From NCBI GenBank assembly GCA_903832735.1, contig CAILCO010000077.1:1-64000 (forward strand): a stretch of 64,000 nucleotides of DNA, written 5' to 3'. Below are positions 29,117 through 39,400 of this stretch, piece by piece (the first letter of the stretch is position 1; each line of letters starts with the position of its first letter). Source of the stretch: an uncultured Sterolibacterium sp. (GTDB lineage: Bacteria; Pseudomonadota; Gammaproteobacteria; Burkholderiales; Rhodocyclaceae). The notes under the pieces are model-generated. The model made no database searches and was not told the DNA's origin. It saw only the letters and a program-made list of their open reading frames with translations. The position numbers were made by a program, and so were the translations under genes.

Positions 29117-31100
29117 GCTTGTCACCGCATTCGACGCGCTCGAGGAAAGCCAGCGCTTCCTCACTACCGAGCCGGGCGGCACTGCGCAGCCACTTCATGG
29201 CCAGGCGCAAGTTCTGCGCTATGCCGTGGCCTTGATAGTAGGCGCAGCCAAGCTCATGCTGCGCATTCACATCGCCCAATAGCGCCGCGCGGCGCAGCCA
29301 GCGGACAGCCTCCCGGGGGTTGCGTGCAGCGCCCTGGCCGTGCAGCAGGCAAAATGCCACGCTATAGATGGCATAGGCGTCCTCGTGCTGTTCCAGCGCC
29401 TGCCCGTACCAACGGAGTGCCTCGCGATAGTTCCGCACGACGCCTTGACCGAAATAGCTCATGTCGGCGAGCGCAATCTTGGCGTCGAACAAGTGCGCCG
29501 CCTTGCGATACCAGAGGACCGCCTGAACACAGTCTTGCGCCATACCGATCCCGTAACGATGACATTCACCGAGCATGAAAGCCGCGCGGCTATGTCCCAA
29601 TTCGCCAGCCTTGCGGTAGTAAACGATCGCCAGTGGCGCGTCGACGGCAACGCCGTAGCCGTGGAAGTGCTTCTCGGCCTGAGTAAAATAATACCGCTCC
29701 AACTCCCCAAGCGCCGGCTGCCAACCTGCATCCGCAGCAGCCCGCAGCAGCGCTTCGCCGCGCCTCAAATGGACGCGCACGCCGATGCCATGCAGATAAC
29801 AGCGCCCCAACTCGGCCTGTGCGTGGGGATTACCGGCTGCCGTCGCGGCCTGATAGTGATCCAGGGCAACAACCATATTCTGGGGAACGCCTTCGCCGTT
29901 CTCATAACATTCCCCCAACCAGACCCGGGCCTCAGGGTCATTGCCCTGCGCTGCGCGGCGATACCAAGCTACAGCCAGCCGTTTGTTTTCTGCAACGCCG
30001 TCAGCCCAACGATAGCAGTGGCCTAGCTTGAGTTGCGCCCGGACATGCCCCTGACGCGCAGCAGCGCGGTAGTAACGGATCGCCTCGGTAATGTCCTGGG
30101 CCACGCCTGCACTGCCGAAAGCGTGGGATTCTCCCAACTCGAATTCGGCCTCGCGGTTGCCGCACTCCGTAGCGCGGCGATACCAACCCAGGCCGGCCTG
30201 CGGATCACGCGTCACGCCATAGCCGAAGCTATAGCACTGCCCAAGTAGAAACATCGCGCCGGTGACGCGTTTCCTCGCTGCGGCACGAAACCAGACTACC
30301 GCCTCGATGCAATCCTGCCGCCCGCCCTCGCCGGCATACAGGCACATACCCAGGCAATACATCGCGGCGGCATTGCCCCCTTCGGCCGCTGCGCGCCATA
30401 GGCGCGCAGCGGCCGCGCGGTCTTCGACGACGCCGCGGCCAAAGAAATGGCAACGCGCAAGCAGATCGCGCGCCCGCTGGTGCCCCTGCTCCGCCGCCAA
30501 TCCAAGCCAGCGGGCAGCCTCGGCGAAATCACGTGCGACGCCTTGACCGAAATAGTGGCTGCGACCCAGCCAGTACTGGGCCAGACGCGCGCCCAGGCCC
30601 CCTCGGCTCGCAGCCGTTCGGAAAAGTTCGGCCGCCTTAGCCGCATTCGCGGCCACGCCGTGGCCGCGCAGCAGGCAAAGAGCCAGCCAGGTGATGGCAC
30701 GCGGTTCGTCGCGGGAGGCCGCGAGTTCGAACAAGCGAACCGCCTGAGAATGATCCTTCTGCAGGCCGAAGCCGTTGTAACGCAGCCAACCCAGTACTGC
30801 CTCACCGCTAGCGCAGGCGCGCTCGGCACTGGCGGCAGCCCAGCGCACGGCCTGCGGGTAAGACCTTGCAATGCCCTCGCCGGCCGCAAAACGCCAGGCC
30901 AATTCCCCTTGGGCCGCCATGTTGCCGGCCTCGGCCATGCGCCGCAACTCGACCAGGGGTACGCTGCGCCAAAACTCATCGACCGGCCCGAGCAGCTCGA
31001 CGCCTTGCTTGGACCCACGTTCGATGAGGCTGGACTCGAGTACCTCCCGGAAAATCCCGATCAGTGCTGACGATTGCAGGGGAACTAGAGCATCTTTCAT
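29109..31100 (-). CDS. Sel1-like repeat protein (16 repeats)
   Basis: 663 residues with no signal peptide or membrane segment. From about residue 65 to the end I count 16 consecutive Sel1-like repeats of 35-38 residues, on the pattern LGxxYxxGxGVxxDxxxAxxWxxxAA, for example LLGQCYSFGYGVTRDPQAGL and ELGCAYYQGHGIAQNLRLAM. Repeat 12 has an insertion. Such solenoids are protein-protein scaffolds. The N-terminal 65 residues are unique. It converges with and slightly overlaps the J-like protein gene; both lack export signals, so they could act together in the cytoplasm, which is inference. Confidence 0.88.
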   Translation of the reverse strand: MKDALVPLQSSALIGIFREVLESSLIERGSKQGVELLGPVDEFWRSVPLVELRRMAEAGNMAAQGELAWRFAAGEGIARSYPQAVRWAAASAERACASGEAVLGWLRYNGFGLQKDHSQAVRLFELAASRDEPRAITWLALCLLRGHGVAANAAKAAELFRTAASRGGLGARLAQYWLGRSHYFGQGVARDFAEAARWLGLAAEQGHQRARDLLARCHFFGRGVVEDRAAAARLWRAAAEGGNAAAMYCLGMCLYAGEGGRQDCIEAVVWFRAAARKRVTGAMFLLGQCYSFGYGVTRDPQAGLGWYRRATECGNREAEFELGESHAFGSAGVAQDITEAIRYYRAAARQGHVRAQLKLGHCYRWADGVAENKRLAVAWYRRAAQGNDPEARVWLGECYENGEGVPQNMVVALDHYQAATAAGNPHAQAELGRCYLHGIGVRVHLRRGEALLRAAADAGWQPALGELERYYFTQAEKHFHGYGVAVDAPLAIVYYRKAGELGHSRAAFMLGECHRYGIGMAQDCVQAVLWYRKAAHLFDAKIALADMSYFGQGVVRNYREALRWYGQALEQHEDAYAIYSVAFCLLHGQGAARNPREAVRWLRRAALLGDVNAQHELGCAYYQGHGIAQNLRLAMKWLRSAARLGSEEALAFLERVECGDKLN

Positions 31101-31144
31101 GATCGCCTAGATTACCGGAATTTGTAACGCATGGTCCGTCATCC

Positions 31145-31179
31145 TTATCCACAATATCTGTGGATAAGCTTGTGGATTG
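31145..31179. promoter_or_regulatory. DnaA box cluster
   Basis: Two perfect consensus DnaA boxes in inverted orientation: TTATCCACA (31145-31153) and TGTGGATAA (31159-31167), separated by ATATC. A third, TGTGGATTG (31171-31179), is close to consensus. AT-rich DNA follows from about 31235. The cluster lies in the 300-bp gap between the Sel1 gene and xseA, about 30 kb from hda. Confidence 0.7.
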
Positions 31180-31404
31180 GATGGGGATGGATGGCTTAAA
31201 TTGGCTCCCCATAAGCCTTTTCCTTAGACCGCCACAAAATGTTGCTTTATTAATTTGCTTATTATTCAGCTAGTTACAAAAGAACCCCGGACGCCACGCG
31301 GGATTGCGACGTTCTTGCGGAAATACCGAAGACTCGCTGTGGATTCCGCTACAATCGCGGGCAATATTTACGCACTTGTCAACCCATATTTTTGCAAACC
31401 CCGG

Positions 31405-32730
31405 ATGATGGCTGAAGTCCTGACTGTTTCCGCACTGAATCGCCGCGCCCGCGAAATGCTACAGCAGAGCTTCCCCCTGTTGTGGGTCAGCGGCGAAGTG
31501 TCCAACCTAACCCGCGCAACGTCGGGACATATATATTTCTCGCTTAAGGACGAAACTGCCCAGGTACGCTGCGTCATGTTCCGCAATCGCGCCCAGTCAG
31601 TGCCGTGGCGTCTGGAAAATGGCCAGCAAGTCGAGGCCCAGGTACTGGTGACATTGTTTGAACCCCGCGGCGAATTTCAACTTACTATCGAGGGACTACG
31701 TCGCGCCGGTTTGGGGGCACGCTACGAGGCCTATGCTCGCCTGCGCGAGAAACTTGAGTGCGAGGGACTGTTCGCGGCGGAGAGGAAGCGGGAACTGCCT
31801 CGCTTTCCGAGCCGGATCGGAATAGTCACCTCGCCACAGGCGGCGGCGCTGCGCGATGTCCTGACGACGCTGCGACGTCGCGCAGGGCATCTGCCGGTGA
31901 TCCTCTACCCAACACCAGTGCAAGGAGAAGGGTCAGGCGAGAAGATCGCGGCCGCGATTACGCTGGCCGGCCAGCGGGCCAAGTTAGACTCAATCGAGGC
32001 GCTGATCGTCGTCCGCGGCGGCGGCAGCATCGAAGATCTCTGGGCCTTCAACGAGGAAGTAGTGGCACGAGCCATCGCTGCCTGTCCGATACCGGTGGTG
32101 TGCGGCATCGGACACGAGACCGACACCACCATGGCCGACCTTGCTTCCGATCGCCGCGCGGCCACGCCGACAGCGGCAGCGGAACTGATCAGTGCCGGGT
32201 GGTTCGCCGCAACGCACGAACTCGCATCGCTCGCCGACAACTTGCGACACGGACTGCGGTCGCTGCTCGAGGCACGGATGCAACGGCTGGATCTTCTCGC
32301 CCATCGCCTGATCCACCCTGGTGCGCGTTTGGGGCGTGACCGACAGACTGTGGCACATTTGGCGACGCGTCTCATTGCCGCGCTGGCGAGGAGGTTCCGC
32401 CATGATGCCGTGGTCCTGGAACGCATCCGCCTGCGCTTCTACCATGCTCGGCCGCTCATCCAGCCCATGCAGGGCCGCCTGGCGCTGGCAGAACAAAAGC
32501 TCTCCGCCGCAGCGCACAGCAGTCTCGCCGAACGGCGCGGCCGCCTGGATACGCTCGCCGCAGCACTCAGCCAACTCAGTCCGCAAGCCACGCTGGAGCG
32601 AGGCTACAGCATTGTGCGTGACCGAAATGGCAAGGTGCTGCGCGACAGCAGCGAAATCGCCGCCGGCGATACATTGGAATTGCTTTTCGCGGCCGGCTGG
32701 GCGCATGCCGAAGTCCGCAAAACAGGCTAA
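31405..32730 (+). CDS. xseA: Exodeoxyribonuclease VII large subunit
   Basis: 441 residues from ATG 31405; a second ATG follows at once. The N-terminal OB-fold is EVLTVSALNRRAREMLQQ then VSGEVSNLTRATSGHIYFSL, and the catalytic core carries FPSRIGIVTSPQAAALRDVL, RGGGSIEDLWAFNEE and GHETDTTMADLASDRRAATP. The C-terminal helical region, about residues 270-400, is a long coiled coil. With XseB it degrades single-stranded DNA. The upstream gap of about 300 bp holds DnaA boxes. Confidence 0.96.
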   Translation: MMAEVLTVSALNRRAREMLQQSFPLLWVSGEVSNLTRATSGHIYFSLKDETAQVRCVMFRNRAQSVPWRLENGQQVEAQVLVTLFEPRGEFQLTIEGLRRAGLGARYEAYARLREKLECEGLFAAERKRELPRFPSRIGIVTSPQAAALRDVLTTLRRRAGHLPVILYPTPVQGEGSGEKIAAAITLAGQRAKLDSIEALIVVRGGGSIEDLWAFNEEVVARAIAACPIPVVCGIGHETDTTMADLASDRRAATPTAAAELISAGWFAATHELASLADNLRHGLRSLLEARMQRLDLLAHRLIHPGARLGRDRQTVAHLATRLIAALARRFRHDAVVLERIRLRFYHARPLIQPMQGRLALAEQKLSAAAHSSLAERRGRLDTLAAALSQLSPQATLERGYSIVRDRNGKVLRDSSEIAAGDTLELLFAAGWAHAEVRKTG

Positions 32731-32754
32731 AGATGGGCGGACAGACAAGAATGT

Positions 32755-32783
32755 TTGCCATGTCGACCATCTCCGACTAAAAT
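32755..32783 (+). promoter_or_regulatory. sodB promoter
   Basis: TTGCCA (32755-32760), 17-nt spacer, TAAAAT (32778-32783), about 40 nt upstream of the sodB start codon. It is a good sigma-70 match located just after xseA. Confidence 0.7.
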
Positions 32784-32822
32784 AGTCAAGTTTTCTTGAT
32801 AACCGCAAACAGGAGATATCGA

Positions 32823-33401
32823 ATGGAACACACCTTACCCCCGCTGCCTTACGCGCTGGACGCACTGGCTCCGCATATTTCCAAGGAGACACTGGAGTTT
32901 CACTATGGCAAGCATCACCAGACCTATGTCACCAACCTCAACAATTTGATCAAGGGCACTGAGTTCGAAAGCGCCACGCTAGAAGAAATCGTCAAGAAGT
33001 CATCGGCCGGCATCTTCAACAATGCCGCCCAGGTGTGGAACCATACTTTCTACTGGAACGGCCTCAAGCCCAATGGCGGCGGAACGCCAACCGGTGCGCT
33101 GGCTGAGGCCATCAACAAGAAATGGACTTCCTTCGAGGAATTCAAGAAGGCATTCCAGGCATCCGCTCTCGGCAATTTCGGTTCCGGCTGGACCTGGCTG
33201 GTCAAGAAGGCCGATGGCTCGGTGGACATCGCGAACACCAGCAACGCCGCAACGCCGCTGACCGGCAACGACAGGCCGTTGCTCACCTGCGATGTCTGGG
33301 AGCACGCCTACTACATCGATTATCGCAACGCGCGCGCAAAATACCTGGAAAACTTCTGGAATCTGGCGAACTGGGATTTCGCGGCAAAGAACTTCGTCTG
33401 A
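32823..33401 (+). CDS. sodB: Superoxide dismutase (Fe type)
   Basis: 192 residues from ATG 32823, preceded by AGGAG. Metal ligands are H27 in [11 protein letters not shown], the His in [10 protein letters not shown], and Asp and His in [22 protein letters not shown] and [12 protein letters not shown] are more typical of the iron form than the manganese form, though a cambialistic enzyme cannot be excluded. It dismutates superoxide in the cytoplasm. It has its own promoter and terminator and so is probably monocistronic. Confidence 0.96.
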   Translation: MEHTLPPLPYALDALAPHISKETLEFHYGKHHQTYVTNLNNLIKGTEFESATLEEIVKKSSAGIFNNAAQVWNHTFYWNGLKPNGGGTPTGALAEAINKKWTSFEEFKKAFQASALGNFGSGWTWLVKKADGSVDIANTSNAATPLTGNDRPLLTCDVWEHAYYIDYRNARAKYLENFWNLANWDFAAKNFV

Positions 33402-33420
33402 AGAGCAGTGATTCCAGCCA

Positions 33421-33948
33421 TTGCTGAAACGGGCACCTATTGGGTTGGGTGCCCGTTTATTTCTCCGCATTGCCCTGCCCCTCGCCGCAGCCCTCGACGC
33501 GCGCACAGATTCGAATTTCGTCATCTGTGCACGCACTGATGCCCTGAGCGTACTCGGTAGAGATGCCGCCATCGAACGCGCGCAGCGCTATTTGGAGGCC
33601 GGCGTCGACATGCCCTTCGTGCAAGGCGCAGATCGCATAGAGGACTTGCGTGCGATCTGCGCCGCAGTGCCGGGACCGCAACTGGCCAACATCTCACAGG
33701 CCGCACAGGTCGCCGGAGCATCGATTGCCGAAATCGAAGAAGCAGGTGCCGCAGCGGTCATGTATTCGATCACAACGATCCTGGCGGCGGCAGGCGCAGT
33801 CGACCTGGCGCTGGGCGCGTTGAAACGCGACGGCAAGCTGAGTGCGATTGACGTCAGACTGATGACGGTAGAACGCTATAACGAAATCTGCGGACTCGCC
33901 GCCAAAGAGGCTCAGGAAAGCCGTTACAGCACCCCGTCACGGCGCTAA
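33421..33948 (+). pseudogene. Truncated isocitrate lyase/PEP mutase-superfamily remnant
   Basis: The 175-residue ORF matches only the C-terminal half of the ICL/PEP mutase family: DARTDSNFVICARTDALS, AAIERAQRYLEAGVDM and PGPQLANISQAAQVAG. The N-terminal part of the TIM barrel, with the Mg-binding and catalytic residues (including a KKCGH-type loop), is absent. Homology begins about 25 residues in, right after the sodB terminator hairpin, and the 5' part of the ORF overlaps that hairpin. It therefore looks like a decayed gene cut by deletion next to sodB. The reading frame is intact, so a translated fragment cannot be ruled out. Confidence 0.7.
33428..33463 (+). terminator. sodB intrinsic terminator
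   Basis: A 10-bp stem AACGGGCACC/GGTGCCCGTT (33428-33437 with 33448-33457) with a 10-nt loop is followed by TATTTCT. It lies 27 bp after the sodB stop and overlaps the start of the remnant ORF. Confidence 0.75.
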
Positions 33949-33985
33949 AACCAACGAACCCCTTGAACCAGCCATGGGGATGCGG

Positions 33986-34435
33986 CTATCGCGCCGGGGG
34001 TGCTTTGTCGATGCCTGCGATAGGCGCGCCAACCCCATAACCACGGCTTTTGAACCACCCGGCATTCATCTCCAGTGCGAATTTCGCCGGCTTGACTGCG
34101 CAGTGAGTGTTTTCGGTCTGCGGCAGCATTTCCTCGATATTGATGATGTGTCCCTGACCATCAATGAAAGCCACCGCCAGTGGAATCAGGGTATTGCGCA
34201 TCCACATGCAGTGCCGAGCCTCCTGATTGAAGACGAAGAGCATGCCGCTGTTCGTCGGCAGGCTCTTGCGCTGCATCAATCCCACGGTGCGCAATTCATC
34301 GGTGTTCGCCACCTCGGCCGGGATGCGATGAATGCCGAGAGAAAGTTCCAACAGGCTTTGAGCCTGAGCCCACGAAGCCCCCAATACAAGGCCAGCGGCC
34401 GCGATCCAACTGACCAATTGTTTGCGCCATACCAT
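33986..34435 (-). CDS. DUF192 family exported protein
   Basis: 149 residues from ATG 34435, with a signal peptide ending near GASWAQAQ (residue 25). The DUF192 core is visible: HRIPAEVANTDELRTVGLMQ, SGMLFVFNQEARHCMWMRNT, PLAVAFIDGQGHIINIEEM. The family (COG1430) is a small beta-barrel of unknown function found in many bacteria and archaea. The much longer ORF start upstream runs through the terminator of the next gene and is not used. A strong terminator separates it from the Lys/Ala-rich gene upstream. Confidence 0.88.
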   Translation of the reverse strand: MVWRKQLVSWIAAAGLVLGASWAQAQSLLELSLGIHRIPAEVANTDELRTVGLMQRKSLPTNSGMLFVFNQEARHCMWMRNTLIPLAVAFIDGQGHIINIEEMLPQTENTHCAVKPAKFALEMNAGWFKSRGYGVGAPIAGIDKAPPAR

Positions 34436-34460
34436 GGGATATCCCTCGGATGAACCATAG

Positions 34461-34486
34461 AAAAAGGCAGGGGCGACCCTGCCTTT
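34461..34486 (-). terminator. Terminator after the first Lys/Ala-rich gene
   Basis: On the minus strand a 10-bp stem AAAGGCAGGG/CCCTGCCTTT with a 4-nt loop, then a T-rich tail TTCTATGG. The T-run begins inside the stem (CCTTTTTC). Confidence 0.75.
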
Positions 34487-34529
34487 CTCGAGAACGACAA
34501 TAGAGATTTCTCTCTTCGCCGCGACTTTC

Positions 34530-34832
34530 TTACTTTGCGGCGGCGGGCTTGTCGGCCGGGGCAGCGGCAGCCTTGTCAGCTTTCTTATCAGCCTTGGCGG
34601 CCTTCTTGTCAGCCTTGGCGGCAGCCTTGTCGGCCGTGGCGGCCTTCGCATCAGCCGTGGCAGCCTTCACATCAGCCTTACCAGCGGCCTTGTCAGCCTT
34701 AACAGCAGCCTTGTCAGCAGCCTTGTCAGCCTTGACAGCAGCCTTATCAGCCGGGGCAGCAGCAGGCGCGTCGGCGGCGAAAGCAACAGAAGCGAACAGG
34801 GTTGCAACGAGAACGGCCAGAATTTTGCTCAT
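34530..34832 (-). CDS. Small exported Lys/Ala-rich repeat protein
   Basis: 100 residues. The signal peptide MSKILAVLVATLFASVAFA is followed by a mature chain almost wholly of Ala, Lys, Asp and Pro. The 11-residue unit DKAAVKADKAA occurs twice in tandem (29-39, 40-50) and continues in degenerate form (KADKKAAKADKKADKAA). Hendecad Ala/Lys/Asp repeats resemble LEA-type or histone-H1-like helices, and the composition recalls the acid-shock protein Asr. The function is unknown; a periplasmic polyanion-binding or protective role is inference. A second such protein lies upstream on the same strand. Confidence 0.75.
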   Translation of the reverse strand: MSKILAVLVATLFASVAFAADAPAAAPADKAAVKADKAADKAAVKADKAAGKADVKAATADAKAATADKAAAKADKKAAKADKKADKAAAAPADKPAAAK

Positions 34833-34862
34833 AATGGAATCCTTAGAGGTGAATGATCAAAT

Positions 34863-34882
34863 GTAACAAGGTGTAACAAGGT
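34863..34882. repeat. Tandem decamer upstream of the Lys/Ala-rich gene
   Basis: GTAACAAGGT occurs twice in perfect tandem (34863-34872, 34873-34882), one helical turn apart, 30-50 bp upstream of the start codon at 34832. It could be an operator or part of the promoter. Confidence 0.4.
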
Positions 34883-34940
34883 AAATAACAACCGGCGGGA
34901 TTATAGCGGAAGCAATACTGCCAGTGTGGCTTTCGGACTG

Positions 34941-34980
34941 AAATTTAATGATGGGCAGGTCACCCTGCCCATCATTAATT
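34941..34980 (-). terminator. Terminator after the second Lys/Ala-rich gene
   Basis: A perfect 15-bp stem (34945-34959 with 34964-34978) with a TCAC loop lies 9 bp beyond the stop of the 34987-35208 gene. On the minus strand the stem is followed by ATTT. The hairpin is very stable with a short U-tract. Confidence 0.7.
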
Positions 34981-34986
34981 CGTCAA

Positions 34987-35208
34987 TTACTTGGTTTCAG
35001 CGGCCGGAGCAGCTTTCTTGGCTTTCTTGGCTTTCTTGGCCTTCTTGGCCTTCGGAGCCTTCGTGGCATCAGCCTTGTCGGCATCAGCGGCGGGAGCCGA
35101 AGTGGCAGCGGCGGGAGCGGCAGCAGCAGGGGCCTTCGGGGCATCAGCGGCGAAAGCAGTAGTGGCGGCAAAAGCGGCGGCGATCAACAGGGTCAGAAGC
35201 TTGCTCAT
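34987..35208 (-). CDS. Small exported Ala/Lys/Pro-rich protein
   Basis: 73 residues. Signal peptide MSKLLTLLIAAAFAATTAFA, then a mature chain rich in Ala, Pro and Lys with the tract KAKKAKKAKKAKKA near the C-terminus. The signal peptide, the ADAP start of the mature part and the composition mark it as a paralogue of the next gene on the same strand (34530-34832), although the repeats differ. No known domain. Each gene of the pair ends in its own strong terminator, so they are expressed separately. Confidence 0.7.
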   Translation of the reverse strand: MSKLLTLLIAAAFAATTAFAADAPKAPAAAAPAAATSAPAADADKADATKAPKAKKAKKAKKAKKAAPAAETK

Positions 35209-35306
35209 TTGGATTCCTTTGCAATGTTTGGTTTTGGTTTTGACACTTCAGGCCGAAACCGGGTGTCGCTTACAATAACGCGCAACTTTCGGGCAGGTTG
35301 ACAATC

Positions 35307-35870
35307 TCACCTAGCTTTCTCTTCGGAGGCGGCATCTAGCTCCCTCGACATTCCCGGTGCCAGTCCCGCGATAGTCCAAGAACCGATAGCCCAGCGGATA
35401 AGGCGCAAAGTGGGGAAACCGATCTTCGCGGTCATCCTCCGCAGTTGGCGATTCTTGCCCTCTCGCAACTCGACCTCCAGCCAACTGGTCGGTTTCTCCT
35501 TCCGGAATCGAATCGGCGGTACTCGCGGCCACAGTCCATCCGGCTCAGAAATTTGCCTGACTCGGCAAGGCAAAGTCTTGAAGTCACCGAGATCGATCCC
35601 TGAGGCAAATGATCTTAGAGCCGCAGCATCCGGAACCCCCTCGACCTGGACCCAATAGATCTTGGGCAATTTGTGGTGAGGATCGGCGATACGTCGCTGC
35701 AGCCGTCCATCGTCGGTCAATACCAGCAAACCCTCGCTATCCGCATCCAGCCGGCCCGCAGCATAGACGCCCGGAACCGCAATGTAGTCCTTGAGCGTCG
35801 GGCGTTCGACAATGGCGGTGAATTGCGTCATAACCCCATAGGGCTTGTTGAACAGGATGATCCGGCTCAT
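35307..35870 (-). CDS. rluE: 23S rRNA pseudouridine synthase (RluE type)
   Basis: 187 residues from ATG 35870. The RsuA/RluE family blocks are FNKPYGVMTQF, the catalytic motif AGRLDADSEGLLVLTDDG (Asp42) and REGKNRQLRRMTAKIGFPTL. It lacks the N-terminal S4 domain of RluB and RluF, as RluE does. RluE makes one pseudouridine in 23S rRNA (position 2457 in E. coli). It is divergent from icd. Confidence 0.9.
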   Translation of the reverse strand: MSRIILFNKPYGVMTQFTAIVERPTLKDYIAVPGVYAAGRLDADSEGLLVLTDDGRLQRRIADPHHKLPKIYWVQVEGVPDAAALRSFASGIDLGDFKTLPCRVRQISEPDGLWPRVPPIRFRKEKPTSWLEVELREGKNRQLRRMTAKIGFPTLRLIRWAIGSWTIAGLAPGMSRELDAASEEKAR

Positions 35871-38438
<2,568 letters not shown>

Positions 38439-38470
38439 TAGAAGAAGGTGCGCCCTGCGGGTGCACCAGT

Positions 38471-38503
38471 AAAAAACCCGCCGGGCTTGCGCCACGGCGG
38501 GTT
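38471..38503 (-). terminator. Terminator of the cold-shock gene
   Basis: On the minus strand the stem AACCCGCCG/CGGCGGGTT (38475-38483 with 38495-38503) with an 11-nt loop is followed by T6. It lies between the convergent icd and csp genes. Confidence 0.8.
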
Positions 38504-38523
38504 ATGCAATCCGGGAGAGCGCC

Positions 38524-38727
38524 TTACGCCTTCTGGATATTCGAAGCTTGCTTGCCCTTAGGGCCTTGCACGACCTCGAATGAAACTTTTTCGCCTTCCT
38601 TCAGCGACTTAAAGCCGGGCATGTTGATTGCGGAGAAATGCGCGAAGAGATCCTCGCTGCCATCATCCGGTGTAATGAAGCCAAAACCCTTGGCGTCGTT
38701 GAACCATTTGACTGTACCAGTTGCCAT
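38524..38727 (-). CDS. Cold-shock domain protein
   Basis: 67 residues, a single cold-shock OB-fold. The RNP motifs are KGFGFI and DLFAHF, in [20 protein letters not shown]. It binds single-stranded RNA and DNA as a chaperone; whether it is cold-induced or constitutive (CspA- or CspE-like) cannot be told from sequence. It has AAGGA before the ATG and a clear terminator. The upstream gap is long enough for a regulatory 5' leader. Confidence 0.95.
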   Translation of the reverse strand: MATGTVKWFNDAKGFGFITPDDGSEDLFAHFSAINMPGFKSLKEGEKVSFEVVQGPKGKQASNIQKA

Positions 38728-39080
38728 AAAGCTTATTCCTTAAACGTTGTCACACAAACCGGTACGATGCCGCACCGGGGCATGTTTGCGCAGCAAGCTC
38801 GCAACAGCAGAAAACGCCAAGCGGTTATTCGGAAAAATGAAGGGCTGCGGAGTTTTCAACACTGAGGAGATCTTGAAATTGACAAACACGCCACAATTTT
38901 TACTTAACTATCGAGAAAGAGTCAAGGTATTTCTACCGAACGCCACAAAATTCTGAGGAGCAAGCCAAGTCGCCACGAGCATTATGCTGCAAGCGCTCTG
39001 AAATAAGGCGCAGAATGACCTCGTTGTTCCCCGGCTTGCGTTAGTGTTGCGAATCCGAGAATACGCATTAGAATCACCTC
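38728..39080. other. 353-bp gap between csp and clpS
   Basis: This divergent regulatory region has no supported gene; short ORFs here lack features. For clpS a TTGCGA (39047-39052), 16-nt spacer and TAGAAT (39069-39074) fit a promoter. The csp side probably contains a long 5' untranslated leader, with a hairpin near 38760-38780. Confidence 0.4.
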
Positions 39081-39398
39081 ATGGCAACGCGCAAGCAAGA
39101 TGACCGCAACAGTGGTGTGCTCGAGACCGAGCATGGCAAAATCAGGCCACCTCGCCTCTACAAGGTACTGCTGCTCAATGATGACTTCACGCCGATGGAT
39201 TTCGTCATTGTGGTCTTGGAAAAGTTTTTTGGCTTTGGCCGAGAGCAGGCGACGCTTATCATGCTCAAAGTGCATCGAGAAGGAAGGGGCCTGTGTGGCG
39301 TGTACCCTCGCGACGTAGCAGCAACCAAGGTTGACCAGGTAAGTGCTTTTGCTCGCCAGAACCAACATCCGCTGGCGTGTGTAATGGAGGAAAATTGA
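39081..39398 (+). CDS. clpS: ClpS adaptor for ClpAP
   Basis: 105 residues. The conserved core [19 protein letters not shown] and the helix region [20 protein letters not shown] define ClpS, which delivers N-degron substrates to ClpA. The extended N-terminus is usual. It is followed by clpA after 2 bp, with the clpA ribosome binding site GGAGG inside the clpS end. The nearest -10 box (TAGAAT, 39069-39074) is only 6 nt from the ATG and no Shine-Dalgarno is visible, so a leaderless transcript is possible. Confidence 0.97.
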   Translation: MATRKQDDRNSGVLETEHGKIRPPRLYKVLLLNDDFTPMDFVIVVLEKFFGFGREQATLIMLKVHREGRGLCGVYPRDVAATKVDQVSAFARQNQHPLACVMEEN

Positions 39399-39400
39399 AA

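Noticed and set aside
31145-31260. Chromosomal replication origin
   Set aside because: Only three DnaA boxes and no dnaA, dnaN, gidA or parAB nearby; the layout is too small to call oriC.
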